The notes: generated from the letters alone by a model not told the origin. DNA of 34,199 nucleotides from Acidimicrobiia bacterium (GCA_025928935.1 JAICNB010000034.1:1-34199); one strand, 5' to 3'; counted from the first letter of the stretch, positions 22,486 through 31,212 are shown. Program-made: numbers and translations.

Positions 22486-23599
22486 AACCCAGCGCCCCCA
22501 GCATCGGACGCAGCTTGATCTCGGTCTCGTCGAACTCCTGCACCGGGTCCGAGCCATCCACGATGCCGGCGCCGGCATACAGGGTCACGGTCGCCCCGTC
22601 GACCATTCCACAGCGTAGGGCGATGGCGAACTCCCCATCACCCTTCGAATCGAACCAGCCAACCGGGCCGGCGTAACGGCCACGCTTGTGACGCTCTAGC
22701 TCGCGGATCAGCTCGAGGGCGCTCTTGGTGGGTGTTCCGGCCACTGCGGCTGTGGGATGCATGGCCGCCAGCAGGTCGGCAACGGTGGTGCCGGCGCGTG
22801 CCATTCCCTCGAAGGCCGTGGAGAGATGCTGGATGTCACCGAAGGTGACGACCCCGCGCTCGGAGCGCTCGAGACGGGAGCAGAAGGGGGCGAGGGCGAG
22901 CTCCACCGAGTCGGCGGCCAATGAGTGCTCACGGGTCATCTTCTCGCTCCGAAACACTCCTTCCGCGCCCGGGGCGCTGGGGTCGGCCGAGCCGGCGAGA
23001 GATATCGATCTGACCTTTCCCTCTTCCAGGGAGAGGAGCAGCTCGGGGCTCGACCCCACGAACCCGTCGACGAGATAGGTGTGCGATCCGGGCTCGTTCC
23101 CTACCAGGTTGGACAACACGTGGTGGACCGGTACCGCGGAGTCGAATCGGGCGGTCACCATCCGTGACAGGACCACCTTCTCCACCTCGTTGTCACGAAT
23201 CGCAGTGAGTGCCTCACCCACCAATTCGGCCCAAGCCGAGCTGTCACTTCGGGCGAGATGGCCGGCGGGTAAGCCGGTCATCTCCGCCGGGGGAGGAACC
23301 ATCGACTCGTCGCCGATGACGAAGCGGGCCCCGTCGCCGTCGATCCTCATCAGGGCTCGGGGGACCAAGACGGCCGAGCCTGGGTCGTTCTCGTCGAATG
23401 TGAAGCTCGCCATCGCCAGTGGAGCGCCAGTCGCCGAGAGTCGCCGTAACGCCCGGTCGAAACGGTCGGCGCCCGAACCGGCCTCGACCCGAGCCGCCAC
23501 TCCCCAGCCGAACAAGGCAAGGCCCCCACGGACCCATGCGGTGTCGGGCCTCCGGGCCAGGGCATCCCGGACCGCCGGGTCGATCATGTCAGCCGCCAT
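22478..23599 (-). CDS. menF: isochorismate synthase
   Basis: It converts chorismate to isochorismate, the MenD substrate. The 373 residues show the chorismate-utilising fold: VEKVVLSRMVTARF with the general-base lysine, the SPELLLSLEEGKVRSISLAGS strand-turn, and LAADSVELALAPF. The C-terminal core follows (DIQHLSTAFEGMARAGTT, HPTAAVAGTPTKSALE, RGRYAGPVGWFDSKGDGEFAIALR with the metal-binding Glu residues). The start lies inside the end of murI (11-base overlap), so it should be made from the murI transcript. It faces menD, and the two 3' ends overlap by eight bases. Confidence 0.93.
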   Translation of the reverse strand: MAADMIDPAVRDALARRPDTAWVRGGLALFGWGVAARVEAGSGADRFDRALRRLSATGAPLAMASFTFDENDPGSAVLVPRALMRIDGDGARFVIGDESMVPPPAEMTGLPAGHLARSDSSAWAELVGEALTAIRDNEVEKVVLSRMVTARFDSAVPVHHVLSNLVGNEPGSHTYLVDGFVGSSPELLLSLEEGKVRSISLAGSADPSAPGAEGVFRSEKMTREHSLAADSVELALAPFCSRLERSERGVVTFGDIQHLSTAFEGMARAGTTVADLLAAMHPTAAVAGTPTKSALELIRELERHKRGRYAGPVGWFDSKGDGEFAIALRCGMVDGATVTLYAGAGIVDGSDPVQEFDETEIKLRPMLGALGFS

Positions 23600-24368
23600 T
23601 CCAGACGCAGGCTAGGACCGGCTCGGTCGCTTCGATCCCGGCGAGTTGACCGGCCCGCTCACGAAGCAGGTCCGGGTCCCCTGAGGAAGCCAGGATGAGC
23701 CTGGCGCCGCCGTCGGTGTCGCCGACCACCCTCCTCACCTGACGGGCGACGGCCGGGCCCGGGTCGACGATGGCGACGTCCGGCCCGGCCACGTCTTCGA
23801 TCAAGGGAACGAGGAACGAGAAGTGGGTGCAGCCGAGGACGAGGGTGTCGGCCCCACCCTCGAGGAGCGCGGCCAGGCACTGCTCGATCTGACCCCGTGC
23901 CTGCGGCCCGTCGATCTCGCCCCACTCGACCAGCTCGACCCAGGTGGGGCAGGCAGTGGTGAGGACCGTGGCCCCGGAGGCATGACGCTGCACCACCGAA
24001 GCAAAGAGCTCACCCTGGAACGTGGCGGCGGTTGCGACCACACCGATGATGCCGCTGGTGGTGTTGAGTGCGGCCGGCTTCACCGCGGGCTCCATCCCGA
24101 CGAAGGGGACATCGGGGTGCCGGGCCCGCAACTGGTGGAGCGCGGCGGCGGAGGCTGTGTTGCAGGCGATGGTGATGACATCGGCGCCCCGGTCGAGGAG
24201 CCACTGCGAGACCTCACCCGACATGGCGGCGACCTCCTCCAGCGTGCGCACGCCATAGGGGGCACGGCCCTGATCGGCGAAGTACAGGAGGTCGGCCGAT
24301 GGAAGCTCCCGGCGGATCTCGGCCAGGACGCTCAAGCCTCCCACACCAGAGTCGAACACTCCGATCAT
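23589..24368 (-). CDS. murI: glutamate racemase
   Basis: It makes D-glutamate for peptidoglycan. The 259 residues begin with the family signature (GVFDSGVGGLSVL; Asp6, Ser7). The two catalytic cysteines are Cys69 (IACNTAS) and Cys180 (LGCTHF). YFADQGRAPYG and the C-terminal SSGDPDLL are also typical. The gene is upstream of menF, with which it overlaps. Its own start (ATG 24366-24368) is preceded by a five-codon ORF whose stop overlaps it. Confidence 0.95.
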   Translation of the reverse strand: MIGVFDSGVGGLSVLAEIRRELPSADLLYFADQGRAPYGVRTLEEVAAMSGEVSQWLLDRGADVITIACNTASAAALHQLRARHPDVPFVGMEPAVKPAALNTTSGIIGVVATAATFQGELFASVVQRHASGATVLTTACPTWVELVEWGEIDGPQARGQIEQCLAALLEGGADTLVLGCTHFSFLVPLIEDVAGPDVAIVDPGPAVARQVRRVVGDTDGGARLILASSGDPDLLRERAGQLAGIEATEPVLACVWNGG

Positions 24369-24410
24369 GTGTGACGACTCACCTTCGACAGCTCATCTGC
24401 GACAACTCAC
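24365..24410 (-). repeat. duplicated 18-base segment (two five-codon ORFs) before murI
   Basis: On the minus strand two 18-base units begin GTGAGT(T/C)GTC and end ATGA, at 24393-24410 and 24365-24382. They agree at 15 of 18 bases and are spaced by 28. The units read GTG plus four codons then TGA (VSCRR and VSRHT). The stop of the second overlaps the murI ATG (ATGA). Confidence 0.5.
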
Positions 24411-24476
24411 CTGGGGTATCTCAGCAGGGAGGCGAGCAGGCGGGTGGTACCGTCGCCGCCCGTTAGAGGAGGTCGA

Positions 24477-25247
24477 GTGGAGATCTCAGGATCGGTGGCC
24501 GTGATCACGGGTGGCGTCTCGGGGCTCGGCCTCGGAGCAGCCTCGCGCCTCGTCACGGGTGGGGGGTCGGTGGTGCTGCTCGACATCGATCAGCGGGGTG
24601 GCTCCTCCGCACTCGAGAAGCTTGGGGAGAGGGCTCGGTTCTTCGTCTGCGATGTCCGAGACCCCGACGCCGTGACCGACGTCGTGACGAGGGCCGCTGC
24701 CGAGTGGGGCAAGATCGACATCCTGGTCAACGCAGCCGGTGTCGCTCCCGCCCAGCGTGTGATCTCACGGGATGGCGAGTTGTTCGATCTCGATCTCTTC
24801 CAATCGGTGATCCGGATCAACCTGGTCGGGATGTTCGATGTCACCCGCCACGTGGCCGCGGTCATGGCCAGGAACGAGCCAGGGGCAGATGGTGAGCGAG
24901 GCGTCATCGTCAACGTGGCCTCGATCGCCGCTTTCGAAGGTCAGGTGGGCCAGGCCGCCTATTCGGCATCCAAGGGTGGAATCGTCGGGATGACCCTCCC
25001 CCTGGCCCGCGATCTGGCGGGCATCGGGGTCCGCGTCATGGCCATAGCGCCCGGCATCATGGACACACCGCTCCTCGCCGGCGCTCCACAAGAGCTCAAG
25101 GACTCCCTGGCAGGATTGCACGTATTCCCCCGGCGTTTGGGATCACCAGCGGATTTCGCCCATCTGGTGCAAGCGATCGTGGAGAATCCCCTGCTCAACG
25201 GTGAGGTGATCCGCCTCGACGCAGGGGCCCGGATGCCGCCACGCTGA
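24477..25247 (+). CDS. short-chain dehydrogenase/reductase
   Basis: 256 residues with a Rossmann NAD(P)-binding motif (TGGVSGLGLGAA, 11-22), NAAG (86-89) and the catalytic set Ser149, Tyr162 and Lys166 (YSASK). The sequence around VIVNVASIAAFEGQVGQAAYSASK and PGIMDTPLLAG resembles the 3-hydroxyacyl-CoA dehydrogenase type 2 (17-beta-HSD10-like) subgroup, which oxidises 3-hydroxyacyl-CoA with NAD+. Asp36 after the second strand fits NAD+ rather than NADP+. I chose the GTG at 24477 because AGAGGAGG precedes it and the protein then starts right at the first strand; an upstream in-frame GTG at 24444 would add 11 unlikely residues. The gene is monocistronic by position. Confidence 0.88.
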   Translation: MEISGSVAVITGGVSGLGLGAASRLVTGGGSVVLLDIDQRGGSSALEKLGERARFFVCDVRDPDAVTDVVTRAAAEWGKIDILVNAAGVAPAQRVISRDGELFDLDLFQSVIRINLVGMFDVTRHVAAVMARNEPGADGERGVIVNVASIAAFEGQVGQAAYSASKGGIVGMTLPLARDLAGIGVRVMAIAPGIMDTPLLAGAPQELKDSLAGLHVFPRRLGSPADFAHLVQAIVENPLLNGEVIRLDAGARMPPR

Positions 25248-25302
25248 AACACTCGCCCGACTTTCGACCCTTCATCGCTATGTGTTGCCAGGAGGTTGTG
25301 TA

Positions 25303-25308
25303 TATGCT
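25303..25308 (+). promoter_or_regulatory. -10 hexamer before the ABC importer operon
   Basis: TATGCT, with TG upstream (GTGTA). The predicted transcript start is about 25315, three bases before the ATG of a 15-codon leader ORF. Confidence 0.5.
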
Positions 25309-25317
25309 CGCGCGCCG

Positions 25318-25365
25318 ATGGGTGTTTCATTACACCTGTCTGCCCATAGGAGGGAAACCATATGA
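25318..25365 (+). CDS. leader ORF (15 codons) before the binding-protein gene
   Basis: Near-leaderless ATG at 25318; it reads MGVSLHLSAHRRETI and stops with TGA overlapping the ATG of the binding protein (ATGA, 25362-25365). The Shine-Dalgarno sequence of the main gene (AGGAGGG, about 25348-25354) lies inside it, so ribosomes on the leader could cover or expose that site. The His/Arg-rich middle (LHLSAHRR) recalls actinobacterial leader peptides, but I cannot assign a family. Confidence 0.45.
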   Translation: MGVSLHLSAHRRETI

Positions 25366-27125
25366 AGACAAAACGAGGGAAGAGCGCACTTGCCGCTCTT
25401 CTTGCGTTTGGCCTGTTCGTAGCTGCTTGTAGCAGCGGCGAACCGACCGATACCACGGAGGCGCCGGAGGACACTACGGCGACCACCGAGGCTCCGACGG
25501 AGACCACCGAGGCTCCGACGGAAACCACCGAGGCGCCTGCCGCCGGCGGCGGGATCGTCACCAGCTATATCGGTGAGCCTGAGTGGCTGCAGCCCCCGAA
25601 CACCAACGAGTCGGAGGGGAACGCGGTGCTCAGCGCCCTGTTCCGTGGCCTGATCGATTACAACCCGGAGACCAGTGAGCCCGAGTTCACCGGTGTCGCG
25701 GAGTCGATCACCTCGGCCGACGAGGGACTCACTTGGGACATCGTCCTGAAGGACGGTTGGACCTTCCACGACGGCACCCCGGTGACCGCACAGTCGTTCG
25801 TCGACTCGTGGAACTACTCGGCATACGGGCCCAACGCGGCTCAGGTGTCGGGGTTCTTCTCGTCGATCGCCGGCTATGAGGACCTTCAGTGTGGGACCGT
25901 CACGGAGCCCGACCCGGACACCGGTGAGGACGTCGATGTGGCCGACTGTGAGGGCCAGCCCCCCGCATCCGAGACCATGAGTGGTCTTGCTGTCGTCGAC
26001 GACCTCAACTTCACCGTCACGCTCGCCCAGCCTGAGACGTTCTTCATGACACGTCTCGGCTATACCTCGTACTACCCGTTGCCGGAGGCGTTCTTCGCCG
26101 ACCCGGCCGCGTACAACGAGTCGCCGATCGGCAACGGCCCGTTCATGATGGACGGTTCGTGGGAGCACGACGTGGAGATCAGGACCGTGGCCAACCCCGA
26201 CTTCGCCGGCGAAGACCCGGCCCAGATCGATGGCCTGACCTTCCGGATCTACGAGGACGTGAACACCGCGGTGAACGACCTGATGGCGGGCAACCTCGAC
26301 ATCGTCGACTTCGTTCCACCAGAGCGGGTGGCCGAGGTCGAGGCAGCAGTGCCCAACTTCGGTGAGACAGCGAGCTCATCGATCAACTATCTGGCCTTCC
26401 CGTTGTACGACCCGGCCTATCAGAACCCGGATGTACGAGCGGCATTGTCGATGGCGATCGACCGTGAGACTCTGGTCAACAGCCCGATCTTCAACGGCAC
26501 GCGTGCCCCGGCCTTCAACCTGCAGGCGCCGGTCATCCCTGGCTACCAGGAGACGGTCTGTGACAACTGGACCTACAACCCGGAGCAGGCCGCTGCGCTG
26601 TGGGAGTCGTCCGGTGGCATCGAGGGTCCGATCACGGTCTGGTTCAACTCGGGCGCCGGTCACGACGCCTGGGTCGAGGCCGTGGTCAACATGTGGTCGG
26701 AGAACCTGGGCCTCGACGTGGCCAATGTCACGTTCGAGCAGCTCGACTTCGCCGACTACCTGCCACTGATCGACGAGCAGGGCATGACCGGCCCGTTCCG
26801 TCTTGGCTGGGGTATGGACTACCCGCACCCCCAGAACTACTGGCAGTTGCTGCTGTACAGCGAGTTCGTGCCGCCGGTGGGCTCGAACAGCACGTTCTAC
26901 ATCAACCCCGAGTTCGACGCCAAGATCGACGAGGCCAACGCCCAGGCCGACATCAACGCCGCCATACCCCTCTATCAGGAGGCGGCGGCGATCGCCTGTG
27001 CCGACACTCCGCTGATCCCGATGTTCTTCGGGTTGAACCAGTACGGCTGGAACGACACCGTCGACGGGGTCTACGTGGACGCCTTCGGCAACATCGTGTA
27101 CACCGACCTGGTGACAACCGGCTGA
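25362..27125 (+). CDS. peptide/solute-binding lipoprotein of an ABC importer (family 5)
   Basis: It captures the substrate outside the membrane and delivers it to the permeases encoded next. Of 587 residues, 1-23 are a lipoprotein signal (LFVAAC, Cys23). Residues about 27-62 are a Thr/Glu/Ala/Pro linker (TTEAP repeats) that spaces the domain from the membrane. The rest is an OppA/DppA-type domain: EPEWLQPPNTNESEGNAVL, WTFHDGTPVTAQSFVDSW, LGYTSYYPLPEAFF, IGNGPFMMDG, DVRAALSMAIDRETLV and FRLGWGMDYPHPQNYW. The ligand is probably an oligopeptide, though nickel, sugar and other binders share the family. It has a strong Shine-Dalgarno (AGGAGGG) and a leader ORF overlapping its start. It is first in a five-gene operon. 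Confidence 0.93.
   Translation: MKTKRGKSALAALLAFGLFVAACSSGEPTDTTEAPEDTTATTEAPTETTEAPTETTEAPAAGGGIVTSYIGEPEWLQPPNTNESEGNAVLSALFRGLIDYNPETSEPEFTGVAESITSADEGLTWDIVLKDGWTFHDGTPVTAQSFVDSWNYSAYGPNAAQVSGFFSSIAGYEDLQCGTVTEPDPDTGEDVDVADCEGQPPASETMSGLAVVDDLNFTVTLAQPETFFMTRLGYTSYYPLPEAFFADPAAYNESPIGNGPFMMDGSWEHDVEIRTVANPDFAGEDPAQIDGLTFRIYEDVNTAVNDLMAGNLDIVDFVPPERVAEVEAAVPNFGETASSSINYLAFPLYDPAYQNPDVRAALSMAIDRETLVNSPIFNGTRAPAFNLQAPVIPGYQETVCDNWTYNPEQAAALWESSGGIEGPITVWFNSGAGHDAWVEAVVNMWSENLGLDVANVTFEQLDFADYLPLIDEQGMTGPFRLGWGMDYPHPQNYWQLLLYSEFVPPVGSNSTFYINPEFDAKIDEANAQADINAAIPLYQEAAAIACADTPLIPMFFGLNQYGWNDTVDGVYVDAFGNIVYTDLVTTG
25483..25538 (+). repeat. 21-bp tandem repeat in the lipoprotein linker
   Basis: Two full units (25483-25503, 25504-25524; ACCACCGAGGCTCCGACGGA(G/A)) and two thirds of a third. 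They encode Thr-Thr-Glu-Ala-Pro-Thr-Glu, so the linker length may vary between strains. Confidence 0.85.
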
Positions 27126-27160
27126 CAAGAGAAGGGCAACGAATACGTAGCCCGAGATAT

Positions 27161-27191
27161 GTGGAGCGGCACCCGTGGGGTGCCGCTCCAC
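27161..27191 (+). terminator. strong intercistronic stem-loop in the ABC operon
   Basis: GTGGAGCGGCACCC and GGGTGCCGCTCCAC form a perfect 14-bp stem with a GTG loop. It lies 36 bases after the binding-protein stop and 76 bases before the first permease, with no T-run. Its likely role is partial termination or protection of the upstream message, so that binding protein is made in excess of permease. Confidence 0.75.
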
Positions 27192-27253
27192 ACTATGGTT
27201 GCGAAGGGTGACGGCACATGGGGGCTTCGACCTTCGGGACGAAGGAGGCATGG

Positions 27254-27271
27254 GTGAAGGCTGAGCGATGA
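27254..27271 (+). CDS. leader minigene VKAER before the first permease
   Basis: GTG, four codons, TGA; the stop overlaps the permease ATG (ATGA, 27268-27271). AAGGAGG (27242-27248) stands five bases before this GTG, an ideal distance, but about 19 bases from the permease ATG, which is too far. The ribosome site therefore fits the minigene better than the permease itself. This is the best-supported minigene here. Confidence 0.5.
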   Translation: MKAER

Positions 27272-28194
27272 CGAGCTACATCATCAGGCGGCTCGGGCAG
27301 TTCGTCTTGGTGTTCTTCGCGGCGACACTCATGATCTATGCCATGGTGTTCGCCATCCCCGGGGACCCGATCCGGGCCCTGGCCGGCGACAAGCCGATGC
27401 CCGACTCGCTGAGGCAGACCCTCACCCAGCAATTCCATCTCGACGAGCCGTTCTTGGTCCAGTACTGGTACTACATCACCGGTGTCATCCAGGGAGACCT
27501 CGGTACCAGCTTCAACAACCGCGAGGTCACCGAAATCATCTCCGAGCGCTTCCCCCGCACGCTCCGCCTCGCCATCTACGCCTTCATCATCGAAGTCATA
27601 ATCGGCGTCTCCGCCGGCATTTGGGCCGGCATCCGAAAGGACAAATTCTTCGACTCACTGGTCAAAGTGAGCACCGTCGCGGTGATCTCGGTCCCCATAT
27701 TCGTCCTCGGGTTCATGGCCCAGCTCATCATCGGGGTCAGACTCGGCTGGCTTCCGGTCACCGCGGGAAACCCACCCAGCCTCTACGGGTACCTGCTGCC
27801 GGCCATCGTCCTGGCCTCGGTGTCCCTCGCCTATGTGGCCCGTCTCACCCGTTCCAGTCTGGTGGAGAACCTCCGCTCGGACTATGTGCGTACCGCCAAG
27901 TCCAAGGGACTCACCCAGCGACGGGTGATCGGGGTCCACACCTTCCGCAACTCCCTCATCCCCGTGGTCACCTTCCTCGCCATCGACCTCGGCGCCCTGA
28001 TGGGGGGCGCCATCGTCACCGAGACCATCTTCAACATCCCTGGCATCGGTCGGGCGGTCTACGAGGCCGTTCTCGCCCAGGAGGGCAACGTGGTGGTGGG
28101 GATCGTGACGGTGCTGGTCATCATCTATGCGGTGGCCAACCTCGTCGTGGACGTGATGTACGCCGTGCTCGACCCCAGGATCCGCTATGACTGA
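27268..28194 (+). CDS. ABC importer permease, DppB/OppB type
   Basis: 308 residues, about six membrane helices. It has the characteristic N-terminus (YIIRRLGQFVLVFFAATLMIYAMVFAIPGDP), a periplasmic loop with LDEPFLVQYWYYITGVIQGDLGTSF, and a cytoplasmic EAA-type loop (YVRTAKSKGLTQRRVIGVHTFRNSLIPVV) that contacts the ATPase. It pairs with the next gene to form the channel. Its last eight bases overlap that gene. Translation may depend on restart after the VKAER minigene. Confidence 0.95.
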   Translation: MTSYIIRRLGQFVLVFFAATLMIYAMVFAIPGDPIRALAGDKPMPDSLRQTLTQQFHLDEPFLVQYWYYITGVIQGDLGTSFNNREVTEIISERFPRTLRLAIYAFIIEVIIGVSAGIWAGIRKDKFFDSLVKVSTVAVISVPIFVLGFMAQLIIGVRLGWLPVTAGNPPSLYGYLLPAIVLASVSLAYVARLTRSSLVENLRSDYVRTAKSKGLTQRRVIGVHTFRNSLIPVVTFLAIDLGALMGGAIVTETIFNIPGIGRAVYEAVLAQEGNVVVGIVTVLVIIYAVANLVVDVMYAVLDPRIRYD

Positions 28195-29131
28195 CATCAC
28201 CAGCAAGCCACCGACGGAGGCGGTCCTCGCACCGGACGTCGCCACGCCGGAGGTCGTTCCGGCCGGCGTTCCACCAAAGCAAGGGAAGCCGGCCAGCCTC
28301 TGGTCCGACGCCTGGAAGGAGCTGAGACGGAAGCCGACCTTCGTCATCTCGGCGGTGATCATCATCGTCATGGTGGTCATGGCAGCGGTCCCCACCCTGT
28401 TCACCTCCGTAGATCCCCGCGAATGCAGCCTCCTCAACGCCCTTCAACCTCCCAGTGCCGAGCACTGGTTCGGCTTCGACCTCCAGGGCTGTGACTACTA
28501 CTCCCGCACGATCCACGGGGCACGCAACTCGGTCGCGATCGGCCTCGTGGTCACCTTCTTCGCCTCGCTCATAGCGGTCACGCTTGGCTCCCTCGCCGGT
28601 TACAAGGGTGGCTGGATCGACTCGTCGCTGGCCCGTCTGGCCGACATCTTCTTCGCCATCCCGTTGATCCTGGCCGGGATCGTCTTGCTCAATGCCCTGG
28701 GCAGCAAGAGCGTCTGGACAGTGAGTGCCGTGCTCATCGTGTTCGGATGGCCGACCATGCTCCGGCTGATGCGCTCCTCCGTCCTCTCGGTGAGGGAACT
28801 GGACTATGTCGACGCGGCTCGGGCCCTGGGTGCCAGCGACTGGCGGATCATCACCCGGCACATCCTCCCCAATGGCATCACGCCAGTCGTGGTCTACGCC
28901 ACGATCACCGTCGGCGTCGTCATCTCGGCCGAGGCGACCCTCTCCTTCCTCAATGTCGGGCTGCAGCTTCCGGCCATCTCCTGGGGTCTGATGATCTCGG
29001 TGGCACAGAACCGGATCCTGGAGGCCCCGCATCTCCTCTTCTTCCCCGGCCTCTTCCTGAGCATCACCGTTTTCTCGTTCATCCTCATGGGAGACGCCCT
29101 CCGCGACGCCCTGGATCCCAAACTGCGATGA
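28187..29131 (+). CDS. ABC importer permease, DppC/OppC type
   Basis: 314 residues. A hydrophilic, Pro-rich N-terminal stretch of about 40 residues is followed by the typical W-K-E-L-R-R-K-P-T-F entry to helix 1. An extracellular loop (ECSLLNALQPPSAEHWFGFDLQGCDYYSR) has two cysteines that could pair. The EAA loop reads YVDAARALGASDWRIITRHILPN. The C-terminus ([17 protein letters not shown]) is standard for OppC/DppC. The start overlaps the preceding permease by eight bases and the stop overlaps the next gene as ATGA. Confidence 0.95.
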   Translation: MTDITSKPPTEAVLAPDVATPEVVPAGVPPKQGKPASLWSDAWKELRRKPTFVISAVIIIVMVVMAAVPTLFTSVDPRECSLLNALQPPSAEHWFGFDLQGCDYYSRTIHGARNSVAIGLVVTFFASLIAVTLGSLAGYKGGWIDSSLARLADIFFAIPLILAGIVLLNALGSKSVWTVSAVLIVFGWPTMLRLMRSSVLSVRELDYVDAARALGASDWRIITRHILPNGITPVVVYATITVGVVISAEATLSFLNVGLQLPAISWGLMISVAQNRILEAPHLLFFPGLFLSITVFSFILMGDALRDALDPKLR

Positions 29132-30159
29132 CGAAGGTCACCCCGCTGGACACCGCGTACGATCCGCATAGGCCGGAGACCGCCGTGCTTCTCGAGGTCC
29201 GCGACCTGGAGGTCGAGTTCCGGATGCGCTCGGGCACGGTGAAGGCATCCAACATGGTCAGCTATCACGTCGACAAGGGAGAGACCCTGGCCATCGTCGG
29301 TGAGTCGGGGTCGGGCAAGACCGTGAGCGCCCAGGCGATCATGGGGATCATCGACTCTCCACCGGGGTTCGTCACCGGCGGCGAGATCCTGTTCCGGGGC
29401 AAGGACATCCTGCAGATGGAAGAGAAGGAGCGACGTGAGATAAGGGGCGACCGCATCTCCATGATCTTCCAGGACGCCCTCACCGCCCTCAACCCCGTCT
29501 TCTCCGTGGGTTGGCAGATCGCCGAGATGTTCCGCAAGCATCGTGGGATGTCGAAGTCGGACGGATACAAGCGGGCCATCGAGCTGATGGACTTGGTGAA
29601 GATCCCCTCCGCCTCCGAGCGGGTCAACGCCTACCCGCACGAGTTCTCCGGTGGCATGCGGCAGAGGGTGATGATCGCGATGGCCCTTGCCCTCGACCCG
29701 GACGTCTTGATCGCCGACGAGCCCACCACCGCTCTCGACGTCACCGTGCAAGCCCAGATCATGGAGCTGTTGGCGGAACTTCAGCAGCAGACCGGGATGG
29801 GGCTCATCCTGATCACCCACGACCTCGGGGTGGTCGCCGAGGTGGCCGACAGGGTGTCGGTCATGTATGCCGCCGAAGTGGTGGAGAATGCCGACATCGA
29901 AGAGCTCTTCGTGCGGCCGTATCACCCGTATACCGAGGGTCTGATGCGCTCGCTGGTCCGTCCCGACCACAAGGGCGGGCGGCTGTCCCCGATCAAGGGC
30001 TCGCCACCCGACCTGCTCGCCATCCCCTCGGGGTGCCCTTTCCACCCGCGCTGTGACTACGCCCAGGACATCTGTCGCACCGACGATCCACCACTGAGGG
30101 TCATCGAAGAGGGCCGGACCTCGGCATGCCACTTCGCCGAGGTGTTCTCCGATGAGTGA
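29128..30159 (+). CDS. ABC importer ATPase, DppD/OppD type
   Basis: 343 residues from ATG 29128; a longer open frame upstream is only an overlap with the permease gene. It carries Walker A (GESGSGKT), Q-loop ([15 protein letters not shown]), signature (FSGGMRQRV), Walker B ([12 protein letters not shown]) and the His switch (LITHDLG). The C-terminal oligopeptide-transport domain has Cys-Pro-Phe-His-Pro-Arg-Cys and a third Cys (DIC), the set that binds an Fe-S cluster in some family members. It powers uptake as a heterodimer with the next gene. Confidence 0.95.
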   Translation: MTKVTPLDTAYDPHRPETAVLLEVRDLEVEFRMRSGTVKASNMVSYHVDKGETLAIVGESGSGKTVSAQAIMGIIDSPPGFVTGGEILFRGKDILQMEEKERREIRGDRISMIFQDALTALNPVFSVGWQIAEMFRKHRGMSKSDGYKRAIELMDLVKIPSASERVNAYPHEFSGGMRQRVMIAMALALDPDVLIADEPTTALDVTVQAQIMELLAELQQQTGMGLILITHDLGVVAEVADRVSVMYAAEVVENADIEELFVRPYHPYTEGLMRSLVRPDHKGGRLSPIKGSPPDLLAIPSGCPFHPRCDYAQDICRTDDPPLRVIEEGRTSACHFAEVFSDE

Positions 30160-31147
30160 GCCGATCCTCTCCGTCCGCGACCTGGTCAAGCACTACCCGA
30201 TCCGCCAGGGTGTGTTTCGGCGCCAGGTCGGCTCAATCAAGGCCGTGGACGGGGTCAGCTTCGACCTGATGCCGGGCGAGACCCTGGGGCTGGTGGGGGA
30301 GTCCGGCTGTGGCAAGTCGACCGTGGCTCGCACCCTGCTGCGGTTGATCGAGCCGACGTCGGGACAGGCCCTCTACAAGGGGACCGACATCTTCTCGCTG
30401 GGCAAGGGCGACATGCGCGAGCTCCGCCAGCACATCCAGATCATCTTCCAGGACCCTTATGCCTCGCTGAACCCGAGGATAACCGTGGGTGACATCATCG
30501 CCGAGCCCTGGTCGATCCACAGCGATCTACTCCCCAAGGGCAAGGTCGGGGACCAGGTTCGGCAGCTCCTCGAGCTGGTCGGGCTCAACCCCAACCACGT
30601 CAACCGGTACCCGCATCAGTTCTCCGGGGGCCAGCGTCAGCGGATTGGGGTGGCCCGAGCCCTGGCCCTCAACCCGAGCATCATCATCTGCGACGAGCCG
30701 GTATCGGCCCTCGACGTCTCGGTGCAGGCCCAGGTGGTCAATCTCCTCGAAGACATTCAGGACGAGTTCAACCTGTCCTACATCTTCATCGCCCACGACC
30801 TGTCGGTGGTCCGTCACATCTCGGACCGGGTGGCTGTGATGTACCTGGGAAAGATCGTCGAGGAGGGTGTCGAGACCGACCTCTACGGCAACCCGTCGCA
30901 TCCCTACACCCAGGCCCTCCTCTCCGCGGTGCCGGTTCCCGATCCCGGCAGCGAGAAGAAGACGCGCATCCTGCTCCAGGGCGATGTGCCTTCAGCGGCC
31001 AACCCGCCGTCGGGCTGTCATTTCCGCACCCGGTGCTGGAAGGCGCAGGACATCTGCGCCGAGGTCGAGCCACCGCTGGAGCAACACTTCGATACCCTGG
31101 CCGCCTGCCATTTCGCCGCGCCGCGTGAGGTGTTCGCCGAGGGCTGA
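30152..31147 (+). CDS. ABC importer ATPase, DppF/OppF type
   Basis: 331 residues: N-terminal [10 protein letters not shown] (a DppF mark), Walker A (GESGCGKST), Q-loop ([11 protein letters not shown]), signature (FSGGQRQRI), Walker B ([12 protein letters not shown]) and H-loop (IAHDLSVV). The C-terminal domain has the Cys-x-Phe-Arg-Thr-Arg-Cys pattern followed by DIC. The start overlaps the previous gene by eight bases. It is the last gene of the operon and is convergent with the acyl-CoA synthetase gene. Confidence 0.95.
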   Translation: MSEPILSVRDLVKHYPIRQGVFRRQVGSIKAVDGVSFDLMPGETLGLVGESGCGKSTVARTLLRLIEPTSGQALYKGTDIFSLGKGDMRELRQHIQIIFQDPYASLNPRITVGDIIAEPWSIHSDLLPKGKVGDQVRQLLELVGLNPNHVNRYPHQFSGGQRQRIGVARALALNPSIIICDEPVSALDVSVQAQVVNLLEDIQDEFNLSYIFIAHDLSVVRHISDRVAVMYLGKIVEEGVETDLYGNPSHPYTQALLSAVPVPDPGSEKKTRILLQGDVPSAANPPSGCHFRTRCWKAQDICAEVEPPLEQHFDTLAACHFAAPREVFAEG

Positions 31148-31165
31148 TTGCCTCCTGGTCAATTC

Positions 31166-31193
31166 CGCGAGGATTCGCGCGGCCTCGACCGCG
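31166..31193. terminator. possible hairpins between convergent genes
   Basis: Two small stems lie in the 65-base gap: CGCGA/TCGCG (31166-31179) and CGCGG/CCGCG (31178-31193), partly exclusive of each other. No T-run. Weak evidence for termination in both directions. Confidence 0.25.
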
Positions 31194-31212
31194 GCAGATC
31201 CACACGGGAGGA

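Noticed and set aside
28747-29127. Upstream extension of the DppD-type ATPase
   Set aside because: It overlaps the permease gene in another frame and has no ABC-ATPase features; ATG 29128 fits the family start.
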